From positions 5,934 to 69,933 of the forward strand of contig CAZECN010000014.1 of assembly GCA_964510575.1 (NCBI GenBank): DNA of 64,000 nt, in the 5' to 3' direction. The notes under the pieces are model-generated. The model had not been told where the DNA came from, made no database searches, and saw nothing but the letters and a program-made list of their open reading frames with translations. Shown piece after piece: positions 1-8,132 of the stretch. Position 1 is the first letter of the stretch. Each line of letters starts with the position of its first letter. The stretch comes from CALKYB01 sp964510575 (GTDB lineage Bacteria > Bdellovibrionota_C > UBA2361 > SZUA-149 > CALKYB01). Made by a program: the position numbers and the translations under genes.

Positions 1-437
1 AAGTTGCCTTTCCAGCAATTATAGCTGAGTGGGAAGCCATCGAAGGTGTGGACTGGTTTGATCCAGAGAAAATGGGTGAACTGATAGTCATTCTTGAAGA
101 TGAGGCCAATCTCATGGCCATTGAAAAAGCAGAGAAAGTCCATTTTATTACTCGCCCTCTGACTTATAAAGTCATTGAAAAAATTCTTAGTCGAGTAATT
201 GAAATCGGGGTAGAGCGTTACGCGTTTAACACTAGGCAGTTAGAACAAGGCGCTCAAGCTATGCTCGCTGCAAGAATTAGTGCTGCGATTTTTGAAAGAT
301 TAATCAATCAGCAATCTCTGAGAGATGGGCAATGGGACACTGCTGGAGAAGCTGCTGAAGAGGAAGTTCTCAGGGTATGTCAGGAATTTGAAAAGCTTTT
401 CCCAATGAGAGAACAGGTTGGCAGCGCGGACGGCTAA
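1..437 (+). CDS. Hypothetical protein, 5' end outside the window
   Basis: The frame is open from base 3 to the TAA at 435-437, so the N-terminus lies left of the window; the GTG at 48 is inside a continuous frame (VAFPAIIAEWEAIEGVDW) and is probably not the start. The visible 145 residues are soluble, predicted mostly helical and rich in Glu and Ala (QLEQGAQAMLAARISAA, EAAEEEVLRVCQEFEKL). I see no membrane segment, signal peptide or catalytic motif, and I do not recognise the family. Its stop overlaps by 4 bp the end of the convergent small gene on the other strand, leaving no room for a terminator. Confidence 0.6.
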   Translation, partial: VAFPAIIAEWEAIEGVDWFDPEKMGELIVILEDEANLMAIEKAEKVHFITRPLTYKVIEKILSRVIEIGVERYAFNTRQLEQGAQAMLAARISAAIFERLINQQSLRDGQWDTAGEAAEEEVLRVCQEFEKLFPMREQVGSADG

Positions 438-736
438 CGATTTTCCCTAATTCTTTTCCTTAACTTACTGAAATCATCATCGACCGCTCCTTCTTCTTCT
501 AAGTCGGCGACATCATAAACTGGCTCTTCGCTGGCTTCGCTCACACCATACTCTGCGGATGAAACACCAACCAAAGTCATAGCTTGTCGCATGATTTCCA
601 CACCATACTTATCAAAGTAGGTACTAAGAAGAATGCTTAAGAAGGTAGAAAACAAGAAGCCGATTGCCGCTTTAGACTTGGTAAAAGTGTAGCGCCTCTG
701 CATCCGGTTCTGATGTCTTTGATAGTTATTAGCCAA
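434..736 (-). CDS. Small single-pass membrane protein, unknown
   Basis: A 100-residue protein starting at TTG (734-736), chosen because GGGAGG lies 6 bases upstream. The N-terminus is basic (RHQNRMQRRYTFTKSK), followed by one membrane segment (about residues 24-44, AIGFLFSTFLSILLSTYF) and an acidic tail (EEPVYDVADLEEEGAVDDD). By the positive-inside rule the N-terminus is cytoplasmic and the acidic tail periplasmic. No family recognised. It is divergent from the next gene, which also encodes a small basic membrane protein. Confidence 0.55.
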   Translation of the reverse strand: MANNYQRHQNRMQRRYTFTKSKAAIGFLFSTFLSILLSTYFDKYGVEIMRQAMTLVGVSSAEYGVSEASEEPVYDVADLEEEGAVDDDFSKLRKRIRENR

Positions 737-867
737 ATCAAGCCTCCCTGCTCATGTTATGCTTTAAAAGCTGAAACAGTAGCTCTAATTTTGTTATTAG
801 TTACAGTAGGTTAGCTATTGGTCGCCTTATGTTCCGAAATCACAGCTAGAGGTCATAACAACTGTGT

Positions 868-1266
868 ATGGCTAGAAATAAAAAAAATGGGATGAAAGGG
901 AACCAGAAGGTTAGCTCACGACCAAAGTCCAAGAAAAGTAACCCAAAGATTGAAGGACAAAAAAACAGACACGATCCTTATAAAGCCCTCAAACGATATA
1001 AAGCCAATCATCTAGACAAATTTTCAACTAACAAAGCTCAAACTATCAGCTATTATACTGCCAAAGGAAAAACTTCGGTCAGACTAGTTCCAGCCACCTG
1101 GGGCCTAGTCTTTAGTTATGCGATTCTAAATGCTTTTGCTGTTTTTGGAGTAAGAATTATCTGGCTGGCCTACTTCGGAAAACCTTCAGCTGATTTTATC
1201 ACCCCTAGCTCAGAGGTGATTGTGGTCCATCAAGAACAGAAATTTAACCCAGGACCAGTAAGATAA
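868..1266 (+). CDS. Small basic membrane protein, unknown
   Basis: A 132-residue protein from ATG 868. The first 45 residues are very rich in Lys, Arg, Asn and Gln (MARNKKNGMKGNQKV), followed by about 30 polar residues and one membrane segment at roughly residues 77-103 (GLVFSYAILNAFAVFGVRII). A short tail ends in NPGPVR. It converges on cysE with 7 bases between the stops. No family recognised. The basic head could bind nucleic acid or the inner membrane face, but that is only composition-based inference. Confidence 0.5.
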   Translation: MARNKKNGMKGNQKVSSRPKSKKSNPKIEGQKNRHDPYKALKRYKANHLDKFSTNKAQTISYYTAKGKTSVRLVPATWGLVFSYAILNAFAVFGVRIIWLAYFGKPSADFITPSSEVIVVHQEQKFNPGPVR

Positions 1267-1273
1267 AAAACTC

Positions 1274-2254
1274 TTAGCTTTTTGCCTTTTTTACGGCTTT
1301 AATCACTGGTGGTCCTGCTTCATTGGCAACCAAACTGCCTGCTGGAACACTTTTCATAAGAAAAACGTTACCTGCAATAGTAGAGCCAGCACCAATAACC
1401 GTATCTCCACCAAGTATCGAAGCGTTAGAATATACAACTACATCATCCTCAAGTGTGGGGTGCCGCTGAATATTCTTAATAGGGTTTCCATTATCGTCCA
1501 ATGGAAAGCTCTTAGCCCCTATCGTCACACCTTGGTAAAGCTTAACATTTTTACCAATAACTGATGTCTCACCTATTACGACACCCGTGCCATGATCAAT
1601 AAAAAAGCCTTCAGCAATTTGAGCGCCAGGATGAATATCAATACCCGTCTCTTGGTGGGTCCATTCCGCCATGATCCTTGGAATCAGGGGTAGGTCCAAT
1701 TTATATAGTTCATGAGCAATTCTATGAGAGACTATCGCCATTAAACCTGGGGAGGCCAGCTTTACCTCAGCATAGGAGAGAACCGCAGGGTCTCCATTAT
1801 AGGCGGCTTTTATATCATCAATTAGCTTAACTCTAACCGAAGGCAGTTTGGCAAAAAACTCTCGGGTTAAGGCTACAGCCTCTTTATGCAATTGCTTTAA
1901 GTCAATCTCAGTGGAGATGGTACCAGACGATATATCTCTAAATGGTAAGGCTTTCTCAACCTGCGGCTGTAGCCTTTCCCAAGAATAGTTCAACAAACTG
2001 TTTAAGAAATCTGGTAAATTTTCAGTATCCTCTGGGTTCGGAGAAAACTTACCCGGCAGCATTACCTCGATCAAGGCATGCAAGGATTCAAGAACTGCTT
2101 CAATTTTTGGATAGCAAGATACAATATTCTCGGGACAATCAGTTTGATTGCAAACGGTATAAAGAGGTTCTAGCTTCTCTACAGTTTCAGCTATTCGCTC
2201 ACTGTCGACCTCTACCTGTATCTCATTACAATTTTGACTATTTTCTGTTTTCAA
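1274..2254 (-). CDS. cysE: Serine O-acetyltransferase (long, EpsC/SrpH type)
   Basis: Transfers acetyl from acetyl-CoA to L-serine, giving O-acetylserine, the carbon acceptor for sulfide in cysteine synthesis. The protein (326 aa) has a long helical N-terminal part (1-200) and a left-handed beta-helix of hexapeptide repeats from about 205 to 310 (IHPGAQIAEG, VVIGETSVIG, VTIGAKSFP). The DIHPG Asp (about 206) and DHGTG His (about 221) match the catalytic pair of E. coli CysE. Length and N-terminal extension resemble the EpsC/SrpH type rather than the 273-residue enterobacterial form. The start is a TTG overlapping cobA by 17 bp, with a weak ribosome site, so the exact start is uncertain. Last gene of the cysI-cobA-cysE operon; cysK, which uses its product, is at 10787. 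Confidence 0.9.
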   Translation of the reverse strand: MKTENSQNCNEIQVEVDSERIAETVEKLEPLYTVCNQTDCPENIVSCYPKIEAVLESLHALIEVMLPGKFSPNPEDTENLPDFLNSLLNYSWERLQPQVEKALPFRDISSGTISTEIDLKQLHKEAVALTREFFAKLPSVRVKLIDDIKAAYNGDPAVLSYAEVKLASPGLMAIVSHRIAHELYKLDLPLIPRIMAEWTHQETGIDIHPGAQIAEGFFIDHGTGVVIGETSVIGKNVKLYQGVTIGAKSFPLDDNGNPIKNIQRHPTLEDDVVVYSNASILGGDTVIGAGSTIAGNVFLMKSVPAGSLVANEAGPPVIKAVKKAKS

Positions 2255-3074
2255 CGGAATTGGCTACCATGAAATTTTCAGTTCCGAACTTAAATTCGGG
2301 GATAACGTCCGATAAAAGAACCTCACTATAGCGGCATACTTCACCAACTACAAACACAGCAGGGGCTGAAACTTCAACTTCTCCAGCAGCGACCTCGCCT
2401 AGACTAGCTCTTAGTATTTTTTGTCTGGGGCATGTCCCATTTTCAATAAAGGCAACTGGAAGATCCTTATCTTTACCTCCCTCGATAAGATACTTCGCAA
2501 TTTCTTTTCTGCGACTGACTCCCATCAAAACAACAATAGTTTCAAGTGAACCATAGTTCTTCCAGCGAGATATTTCTTCAGCCTTATCTACACCTTTTCT
2601 TAGCTGTCCAGTAACAACTATAAACGAACTGGAAAGCCCTCTAGCTGTCATTGGAATTCCAGCTCGTCCTGGAACAGCTAGGCCACTGCTGATGCCTGGT
2701 ATATAGCGAACCTCACAACCAAGATTCTTAACAAAGAGCCACTCCTCGACACCTCTACCAAAAACAAGAGGGTCACCCCCTTTCAGTCTAACAACTCGCT
2801 TTCCGATATTGATAGCTTTAACCAGCTTACGAAAAATTAGGGCCTGACCTTTATCCTGCTCTCCTTCCAACTTTCCAACATAAACAGCCTCCGCCGAAGC
2901 TGGTATCATTGAAAGGATCTCTTCACTAACTAAGCGGTCATAAAGAACCAGTTCTGCTTTAGCGATTGCTTTAGTGGCTGCCACGGTAAGCAGGTCAGGA
3001 TCACCTGGCCCAGCACCAACTATGTAAACCGGGGACTTAAAACTATCTTCAGGATCGAACTCTAGTGATGACAT
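2238..3074 (-). CDS. cobA: Uroporphyrinogen-III C-methyltransferase (SUMT)
   Basis: Methylates uroporphyrinogen III twice with SAM to give precorrin-2, the first step toward siroheme. The 278-aa chain is a single tetrapyrrole methylase domain: the N-terminal VYIVGAGPGDPDLLT motif (about 16-30), VVRLKGGDPLVFGRG (about 97-111) and VVTGQLRKG. It lacks the CysG-type dehydrogenase/ferrochelatase domain, so those steps must be supplied elsewhere. It lies 12 bp after cysI, whose product needs siroheme, so the operon couples apoenzyme and cofactor synthesis. It could feed cobalamin synthesis too, but the context favours siroheme. Confidence 0.92.
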   Translation of the reverse strand: MSSLEFDPEDSFKSPVYIVGAGPGDPDLLTVAATKAIAKAELVLYDRLVSEEILSMIPASAEAVYVGKLEGEQDKGQALIFRKLVKAINIGKRVVRLKGGDPLVFGRGVEEWLFVKNLGCEVRYIPGISSGLAVPGRAGIPMTARGLSSSFIVVTGQLRKGVDKAEEISRWKNYGSLETIVVLMGVSRRKEIAKYLIEGGKDKDLPVAFIENGTCPRQKILRASLGEVAAGEVEVSAPAVFVVGEVCRYSEVLLSDVIPEFKFGTENFMVANSVENRK

Positions 3075-3086
3075 TAAAGTCTCTGT

Positions 3087-4778
3087 CTATTCTTTGATGG
3101 AGATACCAAACTCACTTCTGAGTTTTTCAACCCCGACTCGGGCACAAAAGTCACCAAAGGCCTCTTCTCCATTTCGAGTCTCCTTAAAATATCCCAAGAC
3201 CTGGGCTATAGTCGGCACCAAATCTTCATCAGCAACCTTCTCTGCATAAAGTTCGTTCAAACGAGAGTTCTCTCTTGACCCACCGAGGTAGATGTTAAAT
3301 TTACCAACACTTCGACCCACTATTCCCAACTCTGCTGAATACGGTCTAGCACAACCGTTGGGACAGCCAGTCATTCTCGTAAAAATATCAAAGTCTTTAA
3401 GCCCTAATTTCTCGAGTTCCTTATCAACGCTTCTTATAATTTCTGGAAGCACTCTTTCCGACTCAGTCAAAGCCAAACCACATGTCGGAAGTGCCGGGCA
3501 TGCCATAGCCTGCTTAATGGGCTTAGGAATATCCTCAGTACGGGTAATTCCATGTTCAGCCATTAGGTCATTAAAAGAATCTTTGTCACTCTCCTTAATA
3601 TTGCAGAATAAAATATTCTGTTGGGCAGTAAAGCGAAGCTCAGGAGAGAACTTGTCGACTATTTTTCTAATACCAGTTCTTAGTTTGGAATCATCACTAT
3701 CAACGATACGACCATTCTCAACAAATAACCCATAAAACCAATCACCATTAGCTTGTTCATACCAACCGAAATGATCCTCTCCTGTCTTCCATTCAATTAT
3801 GGAAGGAGCTGGCAACTCTGAACCAAAGCGAGAGTCCATCTCAGCCTTAAACTTCTCCAAGCCCCAAGAATCGACTAAGTACTTCATTCGAGCCTGAGCC
3901 CGGTTCACTCGATTTCCATGGTCTCTTTGAATGGTAATAATTACCTTAACTACATCAATCATCTCTTCTGGTTTACAGTCACAAATTGGACTAGCCATCC
4001 GAGGGTAGGTCTCTTTCTTAGCATGACTATTGCCAAAACCTCCTCCCACCAAAATGGTAAAAGCTTTCAACTTACCCCCATCCATTACTGGAACTATACC
4101 AACGTCATGAGAATGCACGTCGATACAATTGTCACCAGGAAAGGCAAATCCAATCTTAAATTTTCTTGGCAGATAGGTAGCACCGTAGAGAGGCTCTTCG
4201 GTAATTGTCTCCGTTTGCTCCTTTTCTCCATTTACCCAAACCTGCATGTAAGCATTGGTTTTAGGCCGAACGGCCACATCAAGTTTCTCAGCCCACTTCA
4301 TAATCTCGCTAGCTTCGCGGTCAGCAAATGGCGCAGGGCAACAGTTGATATTTCTGACCACATCACCACATTTAGAAAAAGTGGTTACCAACTTCTCGTT
4401 CAAAGTTTTTATAAGTGGTCTAAGGTTTGTCTTAGTAATGTGGTGATACTGAATACCTTGTCGAGTAGTGAGCCTCATGTTTCCAGCTCCCATGCTGTCA
4501 CAGAGCTCGTCCATCAACACATACTGTTCACTGGTAAAGAGACCACCAGGCAAAGCCGTTCTGACCATGAAGGAGTAGTCGACCCCTTTACCGCTAGCTT
4601 TGTTAGATTTCCGAGTATCTCTGTCAGTCTGTTGGTAGATACCGTGGAACTTCAGCAGCTGAGCATTGTCCTTTGAGAAATTAGCAGAATCATCTTCAAG
4701 CTCTTGGGGGATACTGCCCACAAGAAAATTACTGGAGTCTTTAATTTTTTCGAGTTTAGAAAGTTTTTCTTCGGCCAT
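3087..4778 (-). CDS. cysI: Assimilatory sulfite reductase, siroheme/4Fe-4S subunit
   Basis: Six-electron reduction of sulfite to sulfide in the cytoplasm. The 563-aa chain has two nitrite/sulfite reductase ferredoxin-like half domains and siroheme/4Fe-4S domains. The cluster and siroheme cysteines are seen as CPALPTCGLAL (about residue 428) and TGCPNGCARP (about 470), and the substrate-side Arg/Lys-rich segment RLTTRQGIQYH is near 105. Nitrite reductase of the same fold is the alternative; the cobA-cysE and cysDN context favours sulfite. No CysJ flavoprotein is visible, so the electron donor is unknown (ferredoxin or a distant cysJ). The ATG has no normal Shine-Dalgarno sequence: the arm of a hairpin repeat ends 5 bp before it, and its AGG falls inside that arm. 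Confidence 0.9.
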   Translation of the reverse strand: MAEEKLSKLEKIKDSSNFLVGSIPQELEDDSANFSKDNAQLLKFHGIYQQTDRDTRKSNKASGKGVDYSFMVRTALPGGLFTSEQYVLMDELCDSMGAGNMRLTTRQGIQYHHITKTNLRPLIKTLNEKLVTTFSKCGDVVRNINCCPAPFADREASEIMKWAEKLDVAVRPKTNAYMQVWVNGEKEQTETITEEPLYGATYLPRKFKIGFAFPGDNCIDVHSHDVGIVPVMDGGKLKAFTILVGGGFGNSHAKKETYPRMASPICDCKPEEMIDVVKVIITIQRDHGNRVNRAQARMKYLVDSWGLEKFKAEMDSRFGSELPAPSIIEWKTGEDHFGWYEQANGDWFYGLFVENGRIVDSDDSKLRTGIRKIVDKFSPELRFTAQQNILFCNIKESDKDSFNDLMAEHGITRTEDIPKPIKQAMACPALPTCGLALTESERVLPEIIRSVDKELEKLGLKDFDIFTRMTGCPNGCARPYSAELGIVGRSVGKFNIYLGGSRENSRLNELYAEKVADEDLVPTIAQVLGYFKETRNGEEAFGDFCARVGVEKLRSEFGISIKE

Positions 4779-4782
4779 GGGT

Positions 4783-5092
4783 ATATACTCAACCTACTTT
4801 AAATTTCGTCTTACAACGGTCTAGAGGGGTTGAGTATATCTGCCATGCCCTAGCATGGCCAGAGGACAGATACTGCGCCGGGGAATCTGTAAAACGCGAC
4901 CAGCGTTTTGCCCCTAGAGTATTCAAATACCTCGATTTTCCGAATTAATAATTAATATTAGACAAGACCTAAAGGTCTTGAAAAGCATATTTGGAGGTTG
5001 AGTATATGTTTTTTAGGCCTCGCCTGCGCTCGGCTTTATACTGCGCCTATCCTCAATCTAGCAAAACCGAAATTTAAATGAGGCGCAGTATA
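4783..5092. repeat. Hairpin repeat array 1 (family 1)
   Basis: An array of inverted repeats fills the space between the cysI operon and the Rrf2-cysDN operon. Clear units: 4783-4839, arms ATATACTCAACC / GGTTGAGTATAT; 5037-5092, arms TATACTGCGCC / GGCGCAGTATA. A weaker unit at 4870-4922 opens with ATACTGCGCC and closes with AGTAT, with an inner AAAACGC/GCGTTTT stem (4891-4909). An unpaired right arm, GAGGTTGAGTATAT, lies at 4995-5008. Short palindromes sit between units: GCCATGC/GCATGGC (4842-4859) and CAAGACC/GGTCTTG (4963-4980). The loops share AAATTTCG. The same units recur at 35011-35293. No ORF is present. Not a CRISPR: units are self-complementary and there are no regular spacers. Confidence 0.85.
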
Positions 5093-5156
5093 TCTACGTT
5101 AATTCCTGCGGTTACCTTATTATTTAGTCGAGGCAGTATCTAACGGTCAGGAGCTA

Positions 5157-5205
5157 TTGACAATTAGTTTATACCATACTATCCCTATCGGCGAACTAGG
5201 GATAG
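5157..5205 (+). promoter_or_regulatory. Promoter and candidate operator of the Rrf2-cysDN operon
   Basis: TTGACA at 5157-5162 is followed 17 bp later by TATCCC (5180-5185), a good -35 with a poor -10. A perfect 9-bp inverted repeat, CTATCCCTA (5179-5187) and TAGGGATAG (5197-5205) with a 9-base spacer, covers the -10 and the expected start point, 24 bp before the regulator's ATG. The position suits autorepression by the Rrf2 protein. As RNA it could also form a leader hairpin. Confidence 0.55.
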
Positions 5206-5228
5206 GCGTCTTTAAACCTTATTACACG

Positions 5229-5636
5229 ATGGCTGGAATTTCAAATAAATGTCTCTACGCTTTACGCGCCCTTCTTGAGCTTAGCAGCCTTGAGAGAGGT
5301 CAGGCCCGTTCCATTCCGGCTATAGCTAAGAACCAAGACATCCCCCTTAAGTTTCTTGAGAGCATTATGAGAGAGCTAAAGGAAGCAGGTTTTGTTTCTT
5401 CGACCAGAGGTAAAGAAGGAGGTTATTCGCTGGTGCTTAGCCCTAGCGAATTTAGTCCTGGTCAAGTTGTCAGAACTTTCCTACCGCAAAACAGTTTGTC
5501 CAGTTCTTCATGCTGCTTCACGCAAATTGCAAATGAAGCTGAACAGGCCTGGTTCGATCAATTTGACAGGTGCAGTTTTCGAGATGTGCTCAGAAAAGAA
5601 GCTGAGCAAAAGTCTGTTCCAGATTTTTCAATTTAA
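5229..5636 (+). CDS. Rrf2-family transcriptional regulator
   Basis: A dimeric winged-helix regulator of 135 aa from ATG 5229 (MAGISNKCLYALRALLEL), which fits the family N-terminus; the TTG at 5157 in the same frame lies in the promoter. The wing region reads GFVSSTRGKEGGYSL (residues about 54-68). Three cysteines in the C-terminal half (adjacent CC near 96-97 and one near 116) sit where IscR and NsrR hold Fe-S ligands, but the spacing is not that of IscR. It precedes cysD by 37 bp. By context it controls sulfate assimilation, as CymR-type Rrf2 proteins do in Bacillus; whether it senses O-acetylserine, CysK or an Fe-S cluster cannot be told. Confidence 0.85.
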   Translation: MAGISNKCLYALRALLELSSLERGQARSIPAIAKNQDIPLKFLESIMRELKEAGFVSSTRGKEGGYSLVLSPSEFSPGQVVRTFLPQNSLSSSSCCFTQIANEAEQAWFDQFDRCSFRDVLRKEAEQKSVPDFSI

Positions 5637-5673
5637 TAGTTTAGGCGAAGAATTTAAAGAGGATACTAGAAGA

Positions 5674-6576
5674 GTGAACGAATACCGATTATCACATTTG
5701 GATATGCTCGAAACTGAGAGCATCCACATCATGAGAGAAGTAGCTACTGAGTTTGAAAGACCAGTACTTTTATTCTCTGGGGGAAAAGATTCAATATGTT
5801 TGCTTCGATTAGCAGAAAAAGCTTTTCGTCCGGGCAAATTCCCTTTTCCCCTGATGCACATCGATACCGAACATAACTTTCCAGAAGTTATAGAATTCAG
5901 AGACCGCCGGGCAAAAGAACTAAACGAAGAATTAATAGTAAGGTCAGTTGGCGATGCAATTGAAAAAGGCATAGCTCAACAGACACCGGGAGAAATTAGC
6001 AGAAATCGTTTACAGATTCCTACCCTGCTATCTGCCCTCGAAGAACACAAATTTCAAGCTGCTATTGGTGGGGCAAGAAGAGATGAAGAAAAAGCTAGAG
6101 CCAAAGAACGAATCTTTTCCTTTAGAGATGAGTTCGGTGGCTGGGACCCAAAGAATCAGCGACCTGAGCTTTGGAATGTATACAATGCTCGCATCAACGC
6201 AGGTGAGAATATTCGGGTTTTTCCGCTTAGCAATTGGACGGAGCTGGATGTTTGGCAATACATCGATCGCGAAAAAATTGAAGTGCCTTCCATATATTTC
6301 ACTCACGAAAGGGATGTGGTTGTAAGGGAAGGTCAACTGATCGCTTGTAGCGAACTCACCCCTTTAAAGGATGGCGAGAAGCCAATGAAAAAATCCGTAA
6401 GAGTTAGAACGGTGGGTGACATTTTTTGCACAGGGATGGTTGAATCTGAAGCCAGGTCCACAGGGGATATCATAACGGAAATTGCACGAGCCCAAGTAAG
6501 TGAGAGAGGAGCCAGGTTTGACGACAAGGTTTCTGAGGCGGCTATGGAAGATAGAAAGAAAGAGGGATATTTCTAA
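5674..6576 (+). CDS. cysD: Sulfate adenylyltransferase subunit 2 (ATP sulfurylase)
   Basis: With CysN it makes adenosine 5'-phosphosulfate from ATP and sulfate. The GTG at 5674 is chosen because NEYRLSHLDMLETESIHI aligns with the N-terminus of E. coli CysD; the long frame upstream overlaps the Rrf2 gene. It gives 300 aa, the family's normal length. The PP-loop motif SGGKDS is at about 35-40, followed by GGARRDEEKARAKER (about 132-146) and the C-terminal KKEGYF that ends CysD proteins. The stop overlaps the cysN start (TAATG), so the two are translationally coupled. Confidence 0.95.
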   Translation: MNEYRLSHLDMLETESIHIMREVATEFERPVLLFSGGKDSICLLRLAEKAFRPGKFPFPLMHIDTEHNFPEVIEFRDRRAKELNEELIVRSVGDAIEKGIAQQTPGEISRNRLQIPTLLSALEEHKFQAAIGGARRDEEKARAKERIFSFRDEFGGWDPKNQRPELWNVYNARINAGENIRVFPLSNWTELDVWQYIDREKIEVPSIYFTHERDVVVREGQLIACSELTPLKDGEKPMKKSVRVRTVGDIFCTGMVESEARSTGDIITEIARAQVSERGARFDDKVSEAAMEDRKKEGYF

Positions 6577-7880
6577 TGGGTGGTACACTTAAAGCGGATC
6601 AAATGGAGCTTCTCAGATTTTTTACAGCTGGAAGTGTAGATGATGGAAAAAGCACACTAATTGGAAGATTACTTTTCGATTCAAAATCCCTGCTTAGAGA
6701 TCAACTAGAGGCTGTTAGCGATCACACCACTGGAGAGTTCAACCTCGCCAATATAACTGACGGCTTGAGGGCCGAGCGCGAACAAGGGATTACGATTGAC
6801 GTGGCTTACCGCTATTTCAATACTTCCAAACGAAAATTCATTATCGCCGATAGCCCAGGCCATGTTCAATATACAAGGAATATGGTTACAGCAGCTTCGA
6901 CAGCTAACTTGGCTGTAATTTTGATTGATGCCAGAAACGGTGTAATCGAGCAGACTAGAAGACATTCCTATATTTGCTCGCTTTTAAGAATCCCTCGACT
7001 AACTGTCTGCGTAAACAAAATGGATGCAGTAGACTATGATAAAAAAGTCTTCGATTCTATTAGAGCAGACTACGAAAAGTTTGCTCCCAAACTAAACACC
7101 AGCAGCATCAACTTTATCCCGGTTAGTGCCCTAGAAGGGGACAACATAATAAGCAACTCGGATAACATGCCGTGGTACACTGGCGCTCCCCTTCTCTCTC
7201 ATTTAGAGAATGTACACGTTGCCAGCGATAGGAACTTTGAGGATGCTAGGTTCCCTGTCCAATGGGTATGTCGACCTAATCAAGATTTTCGTGGCTTTGC
7301 GGGCCAGATTGCAGGCGGTGTTTTTCAGGTAGGAGACGATATTACAGCCCTACCCTCGGGACGAAAGTCTACAATCAAAAGTATTGTGACTCTAGATGGA
7401 GAGCTACAATCAGCTCGCGCACCTCAATCGGTAATGTTTCAGCTTGAAGATGAAATAGACATTAGTCGGGGAGACACTATTGTAACCTCTGACTCCATCC
7501 CAACAGTAGGAAAAGACTTAAGAGCTGAGGTTTGCTGGATGTCAGAGTCTCCTCTCAGATCAGGTGGGATGTACATGATCAAACACGGAACCAGAATTAC
7601 TAGAGCCAAAGTCTCTGGTGTTCATTCCAAGGTGGATATCGAATCATTGGATGAGATCGATCTAGATGAAGGCCAAGCAGTCAGTTTTGAATTGAATGAC
7701 ATAGGCACAATAAGCATCAAAACTGCCGCACCTCTTTGCTACGATCGCTATCAAAGAAACCGCTACACAGGCGGCTTTATATTAATTGACCCAGCCACCA
7801 ATGAAACAGTGGCAGCTGGCATGCTTCAAGAGCCTGCAAAAGCGGCCCCTCTACCAGAATACGAAGGCTTTGTTATTTAG
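6576..7880 (+). CDS. cysN: Sulfate adenylyltransferase subunit 1, GTPase
   Basis: The GTPase that drives APS formation by CysD. The 434-aa protein has an EF-Tu-like G domain: G1 GSVDDGKSTL (about 15-24), G3 DSPGH (about 91-95), G4 NKMD (about 145-148), then two beta-barrel domains. It ends after the third barrel (EYEGFVI), so it is CysN alone and not a CysNC fusion with APS kinase. Start and stop overlap both neighbours by one base. Neither cysC nor cysH is seen in the window, so the fate of APS is decided elsewhere. Confidence 0.95.
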   Translation: MGGTLKADQMELLRFFTAGSVDDGKSTLIGRLLFDSKSLLRDQLEAVSDHTTGEFNLANITDGLRAEREQGITIDVAYRYFNTSKRKFIIADSPGHVQYTRNMVTAASTANLAVILIDARNGVIEQTRRHSYICSLLRIPRLTVCVNKMDAVDYDKKVFDSIRADYEKFAPKLNTSSINFIPVSALEGDNIISNSDNMPWYTGAPLLSHLENVHVASDRNFEDARFPVQWVCRPNQDFRGFAGQIAGGVFQVGDDITALPSGRKSTIKSIVTLDGELQSARAPQSVMFQLEDEIDISRGDTIVTSDSIPTVGKDLRAEVCWMSESPLRSGGMYMIKHGTRITRAKVSGVHSKVDIESLDEIDLDEGQAVSFELNDIGTISIKTAAPLCYDRYQRNRYTGGFILIDPATNETVAAGMLQEPAKAAPLPEYEGFVI

Positions 7881-8113
7881 TGGAAAGTCAAAGAAGAACG
7901 CTTTTTAAAACTCTCTCTTGGAGAGTTGTGGCCACAGTGATCACAATGTTTGTAGCCTACCGTGCGACAGGTCAACCAGAACTGAGCTTGGGCATTGGCT
8001 TGAGTGATACTTTCATTAAGCTTTTCGCCTATTATGGCCATGAGCGCTTCTGGAATAAGATCAGTTTTGGCAAATTAGAGACAAGCTACGGAAAGGCTGG
8101 CGATGGGATCTGA
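7880..8113 (+). CDS. DUF2061 small membrane protein
   Basis: A 77-residue protein with the DUF2061 pattern (RTLFKTLSWRVVATVITM, then YYGHERFWNKI). One or two membrane segments lie at about 12-30 and 36-52. Its GTG start overlaps the cysN stop by one base (TAGTG). DUF2061 proteins are often encoded beside sulfate activation genes; their function is unknown. The overlap makes it a regular member of the operon. Confidence 0.85.
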   Translation: MESQRRTLFKTLSWRVVATVITMFVAYRATGQPELSLGIGLSDTFIKLFAYYGHERFWNKISFGKLETSYGKAGDGI

Positions 8114-8132
8114 ATTGAGCTAGTCAAAGGCG

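Noticed and set aside
812..823. Shared 12-mer TAGCTATTGGTC, also at 39226-39237, as a promoter motif
   Set aside because: A 12-base match between two places in 64 kb is expected by chance, and spacing to the start codons differs.
3918..4676. Plus-strand frame of 252 codons inside cysI
   Set aside because: It lies fully opposite a clear cysI gene and its translation shows no family motif.
4783..4839. Integron attC site
   Set aside because: ACTCAAC at the left and GTTGAGT at the right match the RYYYAAC and GTTRRRY ends, and the length fits. Sister units have GCGCC or GAAACC arms lacking the required AAC/GTT, and there are no cassettes or integrase.
5392..5673. Upstream extension of cysD
   Set aside because: The frame is open but lies inside the Rrf2 gene; alignment with CysD proteins begins at the GTG at 5674.
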